From Candidatus Acidiferrales bacterium (GTDB taxonomy: Bacteria > Acidobacteriota > Terriglobia > Acidiferrales > UBA7541), in NCBI GenBank assembly GCA_030037355.1, contig JASHRL010000239.1, forward strand, positions 1 to 34,469: a DNA stretch of 34,469 bases. The letters run 5' to 3'. Positions within the stretch are counted from its first letter, which is position 1. Each line of letters starts with the position of its first letter. A program made the position numbers and the translations under genes. Positions 17,065-26,499 of the stretch are shown one piece after another. The notes under the pieces are model-generated. The model was given only the letters and a program-made list of their open reading frames with translations. It searched no databases and was not told the DNA's origin.

Positions 17065-20000
17065 GTGCTCAAACTGCGTAAGGTCGAAATACTGGGCTTC
17101 AAATCGTTCTGCGATAAGACGCAGATCGTCTTCAGTGGCAGCGGCGTCACGTGCATTGTCGGGCCGAACGGCTGCGGCAAGTCCAACGTTGTGGATGCGG
17201 TTTCTTGGGTGCTCGGCGAGCAGAGCCACAGAATGCTTCGCGCCGAGCGCATGTCGGATTGCATCTTTAACGGCACGGCCAAGCGTCCGCCGCTGGGCGT
17301 CGCCGAAGTGTCCTTGACACTCGTCGACCCGGAGCTCACCGACGCGGTTTCGAAAGTTTTGGGCGACGGCGCCGAAAATTCCGCCGAAGCGCCCATCGAA
17401 GAACCCGTCGCCTCGATAGAACCGAGCCCTGCTGAATCCTCCAGCACAGCGGTCGTCGCCGAGGCAGCGCTCGACGAAGGCAAGCCGGTAAAGACTTTCA
17501 AGAAACGCGGCTCAGAAAAACCGGCAATCCATGTGAAGCCAGGAGAAATTGTCGTCGGCCGTCGCCTTTATCGTTCAGGGCAAAGCGAATACCTGCTCAA
17601 CGGCCGCGTCGCGCGCCTGCGCGACGTCCAGGAACTTTTCATGGGCATGGGCCTCGGACCCGACTCGTACGCCATCATCGAGCAGGGCCGCATCGGCCAG
17701 ATTCTCAACTCTCGCCCGATGGATCGTCGCGCGCTGATCGAAGAAGCCGCCGGAATCACGGTCTACAAAACCAAGCGGCGCCTCGCCGAAGCCAAACTCG
17801 AAGCTTCGAAAGTGAACCTCTCGCGCGTCAACGATATCCTCGTCGAAGTCGAAAAGCAGCTCGCATCGCTCAAACGCCAGGCGTCCAAAGCGCGGCGATA
17901 CGCAGAATTGCGCGAAGAGATGCGCGGCTTGATGTCTATCGTGCTCGCCAGCAAAGCGCGCCGGCTCGAATCGGAAGCGGAAAGACTTGAAGCGGCGCTT
18001 GCGGAGATCATCTCCACAGAGAGCTATGGCATCACAGAGATCCGCGAACTCGAAGCCGAGCAGGAGCGCCTCAACGCACGCAATTATGAACTCGAAGGCG
18101 AGATGCGCCAGCTTCAGAATTTTCTCAATCAGTCCGCCCTTGAGCTCGACCGCGCGGAAAACCGCGTGGCATTCAATCGTGAGCAAGCCGCGCAGATCGA
18201 CGCGCGTGTCGCGGCGCTCGCTGCGGAAATCGCGCAGGCGGAAGCCCAGGCCGCGCAAGTCGAATCTCGCCTTGCTGGCCATCGCGAAAGCGTTGCGGCA
18301 TTGCGCGATGAATCCTCGCGTCTCGAAACTCATTTGCAGGATTTCGCAAGACAGATTGAATCCGATAACGCCGGGCAAGCAGCGCTCGAAAATCGTATCG
18401 CCAGCCTTCGCGAAGCAGCTTCCCGCAGCGGAGAGGATTCCGTTCGCGCCCAGGTGGAATCGCTGCAAGCGGAAGATTTGCTGACGCGCATTTCGTCGGA
18501 ACAAAGCCAGCGCCAGGAGATTTGCGCACAGATCAATTCGCAACGTGCGGCGCAAGTCGAAAAGACGCAAGCCGCGCACGTCCGCCATCTGGAAAGCGAA
18601 GAAGCCGCCCACGCGCTCGAGCAGCAGGTCCTCGCCGCGCAGGAGTCGCTCGCGGCCTTGCGTCATTCGCAGCAGGAAGCGTCGCAGCGGAATGAAAAAT
18701 TGCGCGAGGAACTAAGCGCCGCCCGCGCCCGCCGCAGTTCTCTTGAGCAGATTCTGAATGATCGCGCCTACACTGCCGAAGCCGTGCAGAAGCTTTTCTC
18801 CGTCAATGGCGAAAGCGAGTCGCGCGGTTTCCGCGCCGTCGGCGTGCTTGCGGATTATGCCGAAGTGGAAGAGCAATACGAAGGAGCCGTCGAGCAATTC
18901 CTGCGCGATGAACTGGAATATGTCGTCGTGGAAACATTCGATCACGCGCGTGCGGGTGTCAGCCTTCTGCGCGAAGAAATGGGCGGCCGCGCCACATTTT
19001 TCGTCGATTCTCTTCGCCATCTGAAGTACGAACCCAAATCGGATCCGGCCATGCTTTCATCCGCTGGAATCGTTTCGCGCATGGACAAGCTCGTTGATTT
19101 TCGCGATCCTCTCGGCCCGGCAGCGAAGCAATTTCTCTCCAAGCTGCAGGACGCCTATCTGGTCGAGACGGCCGCGGAAGCCGAACATCTCGCCCACGCC
19201 AATCCACAAAATCATTTCGTCACGCTCGACGGCACGTGTTACCACGGCCGCATGGTCACCGGCGGACGCCCCGGCGAAGCTGGCCCGCTCGCGTTGAAGC
19301 GCGAACTGCGCATGCACGAGGCCGACGCTGTGCGCCTCGAACGATTGAGCGCGGAAACTCATGCGGAATTGACTCGTCTCGAAAATGAATTACGCCGCGT
19401 CGAAGCGGAGCTGGCGCAAAATCTCGCAAAACATGTCGAAGCCGAGCGAAATCGCGTCAGCGCATTCCATCAGCTTGAGCAGGCGCGCGAGGAGCTGGCG
19501 CGTTATGAGCAGCAGCTTGCCGAAGCTGAGCGCGAAGCGGCTCGTCTCGCAGCCGAAGCGGAGGATGCCCGCTCGAAAGCTTCCGGCGCTCGTCGTCTGA
19601 GCGAGCAGGCCCTGGTCTCGCGCGCCGATGCGGAACAGCAAGCCTCTGAAGCAGTCGAACGCCTGGCCGCGATGCGCGAAAAATCGCAATTGCAACAGGG
19701 ACAGCTCGCCGCGCGCCGCGAAGAACTCGCAGCCATGTCCGAACGTCTCGCGAATGCGGAAACGCTCGAGGCGCGTTTAGCGGAGGAGTCCAGTCAAGCG
19801 GGTGAGCGCCTAAACAGCCTTCAAGAGCAGCGCGACGCGCTAGCTCGCGAGAAAGCCGAACGCGAAGCGAGCAGCGCTCAACTCGAACTGCAGATCGAAC
19901 ATCACCGAAGCGAAAAAATCCGTCTGGAACTGCGTCAGACAGAACTCGAGACGCAATGGAGTGCGTTGCGTGATCGCGTCGCGAATCTCGATGACAGCCT

Positions 20001-20853
20001 GCGCACAAAACGGCAGGCGCTGGAAGAAGTCCGTGCAAATCGCAGTCAGCGCGAGATCGAAAAGGCTCGAAACGATTCCGATCGCGAATATCTGCGCCAG
20101 ACTTGCGTCGCCGAAGCCAACGCGCAGCCCGAAGAGCTCGTCGCGCAACAGGAACACTTAATCGAGGGCGACGAGCTGGCCGCCGCGGAAGCGAGCTACG
20201 CCGAAAAGAAGGAACGTCTGGAGTCTATGGGTCCGGTCAACATGATGGCGCTCGAGGAATATCAGGAATGTGACCAGCGCAATTCGTTCCTCACGCGCGA
20301 ACGCGACGATCTCGTCGAATCGATACAAAACACGCAGCAAGCCATCACGGAACTGGATACCGTTTCCCGCCAGAAATTCGAAGAAGCCTTTACAATCATC
20401 AATCGAAATTTCTCTGAAGCATTCCGCGCCCTTTTCGGTGGCGGCTCGGGAGAGATGCGCTTGACCGAACCAGACAGCTCCGGCGATTGCGGCATCGACA
20501 TCGTCGCTCAGCCGCCCGGAAAGCGTCTGCAGAACATTATGCTGCTTTCCGGTGGCGAGAAGGCCATGACGGCTCTCGCCTTGCTGATCGCCGTGTTCCG
20601 CTTCCAGCCGAGTCCGTTCTGCATTCTCGACGAAGTGGACGCTCCGCTCGACGAAGCCAATGTCGGCCGCTTCAATCGCATGTTGCTCGACATGGGCGAG
20701 CAAACACAATTCATCATCGTCACGCACAATCGGAAAACCATGGAAATGGGTTCCGTGCTTTATGGCGTCACGATGCAGGAGCCCGGCGTGTCGAAGCTCG
20801 TCTCGGTTCGCTGGGACGAACCAGCCGAGCGCGCGCAATCCACAGCTGCGTAG
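17065..20853 (+). CDS. smc: Chromosome segregation protein Smc with an extra linker in the N-terminal head
   Basis: Condensin ATPase that compacts and segregates the chromosome with ScpAB. The 1262-residue protein has an N-terminal head with Walker A GPNGCGKS (33-40), a first coiled coil (about 225-570), a hinge (about 580-737, with GFRAVGVLADY and GGRPGE), a second coiled coil (about 740-1080) and a C-terminal head with signature LLSGGEK (1160-1166) and Walker B CILDEVDAPLD (Asp1189, Glu1190). Between EVSLTLVDP (81-89) and EIVVGRRLYRSG (161-172) lie about 70 residues, where B. subtilis Smc has about a dozen. The insert is Ala/Glu/Ser/Pro-rich and probably disordered. The start is GTG with GAGGAG 4 bases upstream. 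scpA and scpB are not in the window. Confidence 0.96.
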   Translation: MLKLRKVEILGFKSFCDKTQIVFSGSGVTCIVGPNGCGKSNVVDAVSWVLGEQSHRMLRAERMSDCIFNGTAKRPPLGVAEVSLTLVDPELTDAVSKVLGDGAENSAEAPIEEPVASIEPSPAESSSTAVVAEAALDEGKPVKTFKKRGSEKPAIHVKPGEIVVGRRLYRSGQSEYLLNGRVARLRDVQELFMGMGLGPDSYAIIEQGRIGQILNSRPMDRRALIEEAAGITVYKTKRRLAEAKLEASKVNLSRVNDILVEVEKQLASLKRQASKARRYAELREEMRGLMSIVLASKARRLESEAERLEAALAEIISTESYGITEIRELEAEQERLNARNYELEGEMRQLQNFLNQSALELDRAENRVAFNREQAAQIDARVAALAAEIAQAEAQAAQVESRLAGHRESVAALRDESSRLETHLQDFARQIESDNAGQAALENRIASLREAASRSGEDSVRAQVESLQAEDLLTRISSEQSQRQEICAQINSQRAAQVEKTQAAHVRHLESEEAAHALEQQVLAAQESLAALRHSQQEASQRNEKLREELSAARARRSSLEQILNDRAYTAEAVQKLFSVNGESESRGFRAVGVLADYAEVEEQYEGAVEQFLRDELEYVVVETFDHARAGVSLLREEMGGRATFFVDSLRHLKYEPKSDPAMLSSAGIVSRMDKLVDFRDPLGPAAKQFLSKLQDAYLVETAAEAEHLAHANPQNHFVTLDGTCYHGRMVTGGRPGEAGPLALKRELRMHEADAVRLERLSAETHAELTRLENELRRVEAELAQNLAKHVEAERNRVSAFHQLEQAREELARYEQQLAEAEREAARLAAEAEDARSKASGARRLSEQALVSRADAEQQASEAVERLAAMREKSQLQQGQLAARREELAAMSERLANAETLEARLAEESSQAGERLNSLQEQRDALAREKAEREASSAQLELQIEHHRSEKIRLELRQTELETQWSALRDRVANLDDSLRTKRQALEEVRANRSQREIEKARNDSDREYLRQTCVAEANAQPEELVAQQEHLIEGDELAAAEASYAEKKERLESMGPVNMMALEEYQECDQRNSFLTRERDDLVESIQNTQQAITELDTVSRQKFEEAFTIINRNFSEAFRALFGGGSGEMRLTEPDSSGDCGIDIVAQPPGKRLQNIMLLSGGEKAMTALALLIAVFRFQPSPFCILDEVDAPLDEANVGRFNRMLLDMGEQTQFIIVTHNRKTMEMGSVLYGVTMQEPGVSKLVSVRWDEPAERAQSTAA

Positions 20854-20921
20854 TGCGTAGATTGTCTTGCGCAACTGTGTGCGCAGTATGAAAAAGTTTT
20901 CCTCAGGGTTCACCTTATCCG

Positions 20922-20949
20922 TTGACAACGTTTTTCTCTGCGCTAGAAT
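20922..20949 (+). promoter_or_regulatory. Promoter of purC
   Basis: TTGACA (20922-20927), 16-base spacer, TAGAAT (20944-20949) on the plus strand. A start near 20956 gives a leader of about 25 bases. The promoter overlaps a longer open frame (from 20867), which argues for the downstream TTG start. Confidence 0.65.
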
Positions 20950-20980
20950 TGCGTCCTCTTTTTTAACGAGGAAAAAAATC

Positions 20981-21877
20981 TTGGCGACTCCAGCGAATCA
21001 TCCAATTTCACAGACAGATTTTCCGGGCCTGAAACTCATCGCGCGGGGAAAAGTCCGCGATATATACGACCTCGGCGAGCACCTGCTGATCGTCGCGACC
21101 GATCGCCTCTCGGCCTTCGATGTTATTCTTCCGACGCCGATCCCCGACAAAGGCCGCGTGCTGACGCAGCTTTCTCTCTTCTGGTTCGATAAGCTTGCCA
21201 GCATTTGTCCGCATCACGTGATCAGCGCGACGGATTTTTCTGGCCCGCTGGCAAATTATCGCAGCGAGCTGCAGGGCCGCTCCATGATCGTCCGCCGCAC
21301 CAAGCCGCTTCCCATCGAGTGTGTCGCGCGCGGCTACATCTCCGGCTCTGGCTGGAAGGATTACCGCGCGACGGGGAAAATCTGCGGCATTCCGCTTCCA
21401 GTAGGATTGAAGGAATCCGATCGCCTTCCCGAACCGATCTTCACGCCGGCGACAAAAGAGACGACGGGGCACGACGAGAATATTTCGTTTGAAGAAACCG
21501 CGTCTCGCATCGGACAAGAGCTTGCGGGGCGGCTCCGCGACATCACTCTTGAGGTTTACAAGCGGGCTTCGGAATACGCAGCGGAGCGCGGCATCATCAT
21601 CGCTGATACGAAATTGGAATTCGGCATGGATGGCAGCGAATTGATCTGGATCGACGAAGCGTTGACGCCAGATTCCTCGCGTTTTTGGCCTGCAGATTCG
21701 TACGCGCCCGGTAAGGCGCAGCCGTCATTTGATAAGCAATTTGTCCGCGACTACCTGGAACGCATCGGCTGGGCCAAGCAACCGCCTGCGCCCGCTCTGC
21801 CGCCTGACGTAGTAAATGGAACGCGCGCTAAGTATCGCGAAGCATACGAGCGATTGACGGGACACCCGCTCGACTGA
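20981..21877 (+). CDS. purC: Phosphoribosylaminoimidazole-succinocarboxamide synthase
   Basis: SAICAR synthetase joins aspartate to CAIR using ATP in purine synthesis. Starting at TTG (20981-20983), with GAGG about 9 bases upstream, it is 298 residues, the usual length of the longer PurC type. Motifs: RGKVRDIYD (22-30), [10 protein letters not shown] (39-48), the ISGSGWKDY loop, TPATKE, DTKLEFG and [13 protein letters not shown], then the C-terminal GWAKQPPAP segment typical of this subgroup. The frame opens upstream at 20867, but the promoter lies in that part. No other pur genes are near. A Fis-type gene follows after 58 bases and is probably co-transcribed. Confidence 0.96.
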   Translation: MATPANHPISQTDFPGLKLIARGKVRDIYDLGEHLLIVATDRLSAFDVILPTPIPDKGRVLTQLSLFWFDKLASICPHHVISATDFSGPLANYRSELQGRSMIVRRTKPLPIECVARGYISGSGWKDYRATGKICGIPLPVGLKESDRLPEPIFTPATKETTGHDENISFEETASRIGQELAGRLRDITLEVYKRASEYAAERGIIIADTKLEFGMDGSELIWIDEALTPDSSRFWPADSYAPGKAQPSFDKQFVRDYLERIGWAKQPPAPALPPDVVNGTRAKYREAYERLTGHPLD

Positions 21878-21935
21878 GGCTTCGATTCGCTGACCCGCAG
21901 CACGCCCCCGGAGCAGTATTTCGGAGGATGGAAAC

Positions 21936-22163
21936 TTGAGAGATCAATTGGAAGCCCTGGTAGGGCAGATGGTGGATCGCGGGATTCTGCTCGAGGAAGC
22001 TGTGGCTGAATTCGAGCGGCGCTTCATCAAGCGCGCCATCGACCAGTCTGGAGGCAATCAGACGCGCGCCGCGCGCGTCCTGGGCATTCACCGCAATACG
22101 CTCAGCCGCAAGATCGGCGAATACAAGCTGGAAAGCAACGGGCATCGCCGCGCCCATCGCTGA
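21936..22163 (+). CDS. Stand-alone Fis-type helix-turn-helix protein
   Basis: A 75-residue protein made almost only of the Fis/NtrC C-terminal DNA-binding fold: a helix (about 20-37, EAVAEFERRFIKRAI), then the helix-turn-helix NQTRAARVLGIHRNTLSRKI (41-60) and a basic tail. It has no AAA+ sigma-54 activation domain, so it cannot act as a full NtrC-type activator; a nucleoid-associated or simple regulator role is plausible. The start is TTG with GGAGG 8 bases upstream; the ATG between them runs into TGA at once. It probably shares the purC transcript. Targets unknown. Confidence 0.85.
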   Translation: MRDQLEALVGQMVDRGILLEEAVAEFERRFIKRAIDQSGGNQTRAARVLGIHRNTLSRKIGEYKLESNGHRRAHR

Positions 22164-22221
22164 AGCACTCCTGAACTAAGACCTTTCGCTCCCCTGTTCT
22201 GTGACTTTCTCGAGAAAGAAA

Positions 22222-22253
22222 ATGGCCGCCGCGCAATCAAGCACGGCGGCCAT
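22222..22253 (-). terminator. Terminator hairpin after the TPR-like gene
   Basis: A perfect 10-base stem ATGGCCGCCG (22222-22231) / CGGCGGCCAT (22244-22253) with a 12-base loop. Read on the minus strand it is followed by TTTTCTTTCT, so it ends the gene that stops at 22277. It may also slow plus-strand transcripts from the Fis gene, though no T-run follows that way. A 14-base palindrome CTTTCTCGAGAAAG (22205-22218) is next to it. Confidence 0.7.
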
Positions 22254-22276
22254 ATCGCAAACTGTTGAACCTCCTG

Positions 22277-23800
22277 CTACGCGCCTGGATGATGCGGCTT
22301 TTTCTCCGCCGGAATGACAGAGGGATCGACGGTACATTTATCGAAATGGACGAGGAATGGCTGTGCATCATAACTCACCAGTGTACCGGTGAATTTGATT
22401 TCGCCGTTCTTTTGCAAACGCGCCGCTTCTGGCTGCACCGGCACATCCGCCGGAGTCTGGCCGCCTGCCGGTGCTGCCGGCGGCGCCGTGTGAACCAGCA
22501 CGTCCAGGTTTGGCGTCGTACCAGCTTCAATTGCCTCCCCTGTCGCTGCGGTGAACACTTTGAAATCAATCGTATCTGTCCCCGGCGTAACATCAGTGAT
22601 CTTGCCGACGACCGCTGGAATTTCCTGTCCGCAGACGGCAAGCCAGGTCATCTTCGCCTTGTCGCCACCAGTCTGCAAATCGCCCAAAATCGAAAGCAAG
22701 TTGCTGGCCTGCAGAATCTTGTTCAGATCCGCAGCGCTCGGAACCGAATAGGTCGTCGGCCGCGTCGCTTGCGTCCCAGCCAGTTGAATCAGCTCGTTCA
22801 GTTGCGCATCGAGCAAAGTGCCGCAAGCGGGCTGCTCGTAGTTGAACATTTCCGCGCGCAAGTAAGACTGAATCTGTTCCTTCCCCGAACCGTTCAGCGC
22901 CACGGCGCGCGCCAGGTCCCAAAATCCATTCATATACAAATCTGTGAGCGCGCTGTTGTCAGTGGTTGGCGCCGGCGGCGTCGTGGCTGTTGCTGGAGTA
23001 GCAGGAGTCGTAGTTGCTGGCGGTGTTCCGTTCGCAGGCGTTGCCGGCGTCTGCGATTGCGCAGGAGCTTGTTGCGCCGCTAGCTGCAAATACGAAACGC
23101 CAAGCCGATAGTACGTCGCCGCCGTCGTTTGATCCGCTGTGCTTCCCGTGGCCGCGACATCCGCATTGAACGAATCAATCGCGTTCTTGTAATCCTTCAT
23201 GTCAAACGACGCAATTCCCGCCGTGTAATTAAAGAGCAAAATCACCGGCTTCTTCGACTGTGCGAATTGATCGTCCGTTTGATTGGCGGGCTTGGGAATC
23301 TGATCGAGGACCTTCAAACCATCCAGCGCCGATTGCCGCGCTTTGGTCAATTCATCCTGCGCATTCGCATCTTTTTCGTTGAACGATTGATTGAAAGCCA
23401 CGGCGCGCAGATAGAGCGCCTGCAGCCGGTCGCCCGTGATGGCTTCTTTCGATTCGCCGGGAATCAAGAGCAGCTTGTCATCCGGAACCGCAAGAAACTT
23501 GTCGGTGTACTCGATGGTTTTCGGATAGTTCTTCAGTTGGTTGTACGTCGTGTAATAAATCTTATACGCGAGCGGCACAAGAACGGAATTCGGAAATTTC
23601 GAGACGAAATCGTCGAGACCTTGAACTTTCGCTTGCGGATCATTTTGTCCCGCGGCTGTCTGGAACGCGTTGTATTCCGACAGCGTGTAAGGCGTTTTCG
23701 ACGCCTGCTGGTCCTGGCCAAACGCCATTGGCGCGCCTATCGCCAGCAATGCGGCCATAAACGCCAAAATCGAGATCCCGGCGAACCACTTTCGCATCAT
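22277..23800 (-). CDS. Secreted TPR-like repeat protein of unknown function
   Basis: A 507-residue protein with a signal peptide (1-28, ending PMAFGQ), an N-terminal helical part (about 38-243) whose segments such as ALYLRAVAFNQSF and DYKNAIDSFNADV look like tetratricopeptide repeats, a Pro/Thr/Ala-rich linker (about 245-282), a second helical part (about 283-370) and a beta-rich C-terminal part (about 385-500). Proteins of this build are frequent in Acidobacteriota; no enzyme motif is visible and no function is assigned. The start follows GAGGAGG by 10 bases, with a second ATG as the next codon. It has its own promoter and terminator, so it is a single-gene unit. Confidence 0.8.
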   Translation of the reverse strand: MMRKWFAGISILAFMAALLAIGAPMAFGQDQQASKTPYTLSEYNAFQTAAGQNDPQAKVQGLDDFVSKFPNSVLVPLAYKIYYTTYNQLKNYPKTIEYTDKFLAVPDDKLLLIPGESKEAITGDRLQALYLRAVAFNQSFNEKDANAQDELTKARQSALDGLKVLDQIPKPANQTDDQFAQSKKPVILLFNYTAGIASFDMKDYKNAIDSFNADVAATGSTADQTTAATYYRLGVSYLQLAAQQAPAQSQTPATPANGTPPATTTPATPATATTPPAPTTDNSALTDLYMNGFWDLARAVALNGSGKEQIQSYLRAEMFNYEQPACGTLLDAQLNELIQLAGTQATRPTTYSVPSAADLNKILQASNLLSILGDLQTGGDKAKMTWLAVCGQEIPAVVGKITDVTPGTDTIDFKVFTAATGEAIEAGTTPNLDVLVHTAPPAAPAGGQTPADVPVQPEAARLQKNGEIKFTGTLVSYDAQPFLVHFDKCTVDPSVIPAEKKPHHPGA

Positions 23801-23890
23801 CGTCCTGTTGCCTCCTCGCTCGGATGCGCACAGCTCGAAATTCCATCGAGCGCGCGCCTGTCATGATTGCGAACTGAAAGAAACCCTCGG

Positions 23891-23919
23891 ATTATAGGGA
23901 AAGCCCGCGAGCCGCGCAA
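23891..23919 (-). promoter_or_regulatory. Promoter of the TPR-like gene
   Basis: A consensus TATAAT (23891-23896) with TTGCGC (23914-23919) at 17-base spacing on the minus strand. The start is predicted near 23884, with a leader of about 84 bases. The same 243-base gap must hold the SDR promoter; TTGCAG with an 18-base spacer and TAACGC (about 23946-23975) is a weak candidate. Confidence 0.6.
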
Positions 23920-24043
23920 GCCGAATTCCCCCATCTTCCAGGACATTGCAGCGCTACCTCGCCTTCCGGTAACGCTTTCACCTGGTTGATGAGATGATGA
24001 ATCGCGCTCAAATGTCGCCCAGGACTCCGAGGAGCCAATTCTC

Positions 24044-24763
24044 ATGGACTCTCAACTCCCCCTGAAAGGCCAGCACGCTCTCATCACCGGCGCCAGTCGT
24101 GGTATCGGACTGGCCATCGCCCGCCGCCTCGGCCAAATGGGCGCGCGCATCAGTATATGCGGCCGCAATGAGCAGTCGCTCGACGCCGCTCGCTCGCAAC
24201 TCCAAAAGGAAGGCATCGAGACATTCTCTTTCGCAGCGAATGTCGCGGATAGCCGTCAGGTCTCCGCGCTCGTCGAAGCCGCCAGCGCAAAATTCGGCCA
24301 CATCGAAATTCTACTCAATAACGCCGGAATTGGCCGCTTTGGTCCCGTAAATCAGCTCAATGAAACCGACTGGGACACTGTGTTAGACACCAATCTCAAG
24401 GGAGTGTTCCTGGTCAGCCGCGCCGTGATGGAGGGGATGATATCGCGCGGCCGCGGCCACATCGTCAACATCAGCTCGCTCGCCGGCAAGAATTCCTTCG
24501 CCGGCGGCAGCATTTATTGCGCCTCAAAATGGGGCCTGCTCGGCCTCACCTATTCCATGGCCGAGGACTTGCGCGCTCACGGCATCCGCGTCGCCGCCGT
24601 CTGCCCCGGCTCTGTCGCGACGGAATTTTCGCCCCACGCCGGCAAAGACCCACGCAAAATGCTTCAGGCCGAAGACGTCGCCCACGCCGTCGCCATGATC
24701 CTCACCGAAGCGCCGCAATCCTTCATCAGCGAAGTCCTCCTCCGCCCCACCCAAAAACCGTAG
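24044..24763 (+). CDS. Short-chain dehydrogenase/reductase (FabG-like)
   Basis: NAD(P)-dependent oxidoreductase of the classical SDR family, 239 residues. The cofactor motif TGASRGIG is at 15-22, NNAG at 92-95, and the catalytic tetrad is Asn117, Ser144 or Ser145 (NISS), Tyr158 and Lys162 (YCASK). A PGSVATEF motif follows. The basic residues after strand two (CGRNE, 39-43) favour NADP. It resembles 3-oxoacyl-ACP reductases, but many SDRs do, and there are no fatty-acid genes nearby. The ATG follows GAGGAG by 9 bases. It ends 27 bases from the convergent M24 gene. Confidence 0.9.
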   Translation: MDSQLPLKGQHALITGASRGIGLAIARRLGQMGARISICGRNEQSLDAARSQLQKEGIETFSFAANVADSRQVSALVEAASAKFGHIEILLNNAGIGRFGPVNQLNETDWDTVLDTNLKGVFLVSRAVMEGMISRGRGHIVNISSLAGKNSFAGGSIYCASKWGLLGLTYSMAEDLRAHGIRVAAVCPGSVATEFSPHAGKDPRKMLQAEDVAHAVAMILTEAPQSFISEVLLRPTQKP

Positions 24764-24790
24764 CGCGTGGCGATGGCTCCTGTGCGGCGC

Positions 24791-26131
24791 TCAAGACGAC
24801 ATGCTCGACCCAAACGGATCGTCGAGTGACGGGCTGGCCGGCGTCAGCAGCTCGGCGCCATCTTCGGTGACGTGCATGTCGTCTTCGAGCCGAATTCCAA
24901 ATTCACCCGGGATGTAAATGCCCGGCTCGTCGCTCGTCGTCATGTTCGCTTGCAGCACTGGATGCAGCGGCGAACCCCACATATTGTTGGCGACCAGATA
25001 CGGCCATTCATGCATGTCCATGCCCAAGCCATGGCCGACGCGATGCGTGAAGTACTTGAAGCCCGGGCCGTAGCCCGCGTCGACGATAACTTTGCGCGCC
25101 GCCGCGTCGATCTCTCCCGTCACCACGCCGGGCTTTGCGGCTTTCACGGCAGCTTGCTGCGCTGCGTGGACGATATCGAAAACCTTCGCCATCTTGTCGG
25201 TCGGCTTGCCCAACACAAACGTCCGCGTGATATCCGACGTAAACCCTTCCACCTTGCAGCCATCGTCGAGCATGATGATCGTGCCTTCGCGGATGGTTTG
25301 CGGCGTTCTCGATCCGTGAGGCAAAGCCGTGTATTCGCCGATATTCATGCTCGCTTCTCCCACGAATCCCACCTGCGCGTAGGCAGCGTGGATCAGCGCT
25401 TGCACGTCTGCTCCTGTCATTCCCACTTTCAGCGATTTGTAAACCGCCTCATACACGCTCAGCGTCGCGTGCGCAGCTAGACGGATGCACTCGACCTCGT
25501 GGTCCGTCTTGATCATGCGGCACCCCGCCGTGACCGGCGTTGCGCTGACGGCCTCGATGGCGTGCCCGCCCGCGTTGGCGAGGCTGTTCGCGAAGACGTA
25601 TTTGACCTCCTCTTCAATTCCCAGCCGGCCCGTGCTGATCCCGCAATCTTTCAGGCTCTTGATGAGCAGAGCAAACGGACTCTCGTCTTCCTGCCACACT
25701 CGGATGTCAGCCCCTGATCCGAAGGGGCTATTCGCCAAAATCTCTCTCGCGCGTCCCTCCTCGAACGCCGGACATACGATGAACGGATTCGCTCTGGCCG
25801 GAATCACCACCGCCCACAGACGCTCGCCTCCGCCGATCTGCGCATTGGCGAAATAGAGCGTCGACGTGCCTCCGCACAGCGCGATGGCGTCAATCTCGTT
25901 CGCCGTCATCAGGCTCTTCGCCTTTTCGACGCGCGCCATGCGCTCCTCGTTCGTGATCGGACGCACCCGCGGCGTCATCGACGGCAGCGCCGCAATTGCT
26001 GGCGGAAGCGGCCCGCGCATCGCTTCCTGAGGCTGCCGGCCCTGCGCCGAATCACCCATCAGGGACTTGCTCGCGGCGGCTGCCGCAACACCTGCCGACG
26101 TCAATCGCAGAAATGAGCGCCTTGACAACAT
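24791..26131 (-). CDS. Tat-exported M24 family Xaa-Pro aminopeptidase-like enzyme
   Basis: Metallopeptidase of 446 residues. A twin-arginine signal SRRSFLRLT (3-11) and hydrophobic stretch suggest export of the folded, metal-loaded enzyme. A creatinase-like N-domain (about 65-205) precedes the pita-bread domain. Metal ligands are visible: Asp289 and Asp300 (LDDGCKVEGFTSD), His367 (VGHGLGMD), Glu402 (SDEPGIY) and Glu416 (RLEDDM). The family removes N-terminal residues before proline or cleaves related bonds; the exact substrate is unknown. The ATG is preceded by GGGGAGG at 6 bases. A probable promoter is at 26204-26232. Confidence 0.92.
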   Translation of the reverse strand: MLSRRSFLRLTSAGVAAAAASKSLMGDSAQGRQPQEAMRGPLPPAIAALPSMTPRVRPITNEERMARVEKAKSLMTANEIDAIALCGGTSTLYFANAQIGGGERLWAVVIPARANPFIVCPAFEEGRAREILANSPFGSGADIRVWQEDESPFALLIKSLKDCGISTGRLGIEEEVKYVFANSLANAGGHAIEAVSATPVTAGCRMIKTDHEVECIRLAAHATLSVYEAVYKSLKVGMTGADVQALIHAAYAQVGFVGEASMNIGEYTALPHGSRTPQTIREGTIIMLDDGCKVEGFTSDITRTFVLGKPTDKMAKVFDIVHAAQQAAVKAAKPGVVTGEIDAAARKVIVDAGYGPGFKYFTHRVGHGLGMDMHEWPYLVANNMWGSPLHPVLQANMTTSDEPGIYIPGEFGIRLEDDMHVTEDGAELLTPASPSLDDPFGSSMSS

Positions 26132-26203
26132 CGCTTCCTCCCCAGTCCGAAGATGACTTCTTCCGTTCCATCCAGCGCCTTGCCTCGCCGCGATGGCCTG
26201 TGA

Positions 26204-26232
26204 ATCCTACGCGCCTTCCGCCGCCGACACAA
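26204..26232 (-). promoter_or_regulatory. Possible promoter of the M24 peptidase gene
   Basis: TTGTGT (26227-26232), 17-base spacer, TAGGAT (26204-26209) on the minus strand, giving a leader of about 66 bases. The hexamers are only partly consensus. The better promoter at 26574-26602 also points this way but has a terminator directly after it. Confidence 0.35.
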
Positions 26233-26499
26233 CAAATCTGAACCATCAGGGGACCTCTCATGGGCCCAGGTGGACTCTGCGGAGTGGGTTCTGAGGGCAA
26301 GTGTCCGAAATCGTAAAATTTTTCAAAAAGTCGAAAGAATCAGCGATTAGAACGACCTCCTTCCTTTTGTTTTGTGTGAGTTAGGTCAACTTCTAATTCT
26401 TCATAGGACAAGCGATTAGAAATGGATTTTGGGGGCGGAGACGGGGGTTTCTGGCCTCTTCCATTGAATTCCAACGCCATTTTCGACATACCCCCAAAA

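Noticed and set aside
17575-18666. 363-codon minus-strand open frame opposite smc
   Set aside because: It lies wholly inside smc, has no ribosome site and reads as Arg/Leu/Phe-rich shadow sequence.
20867-20980. Longer N-terminus of PurC
   Set aside because: It contains the purC promoter and does not match the family; the TTG at 20981 gives the usual PurC start and length.
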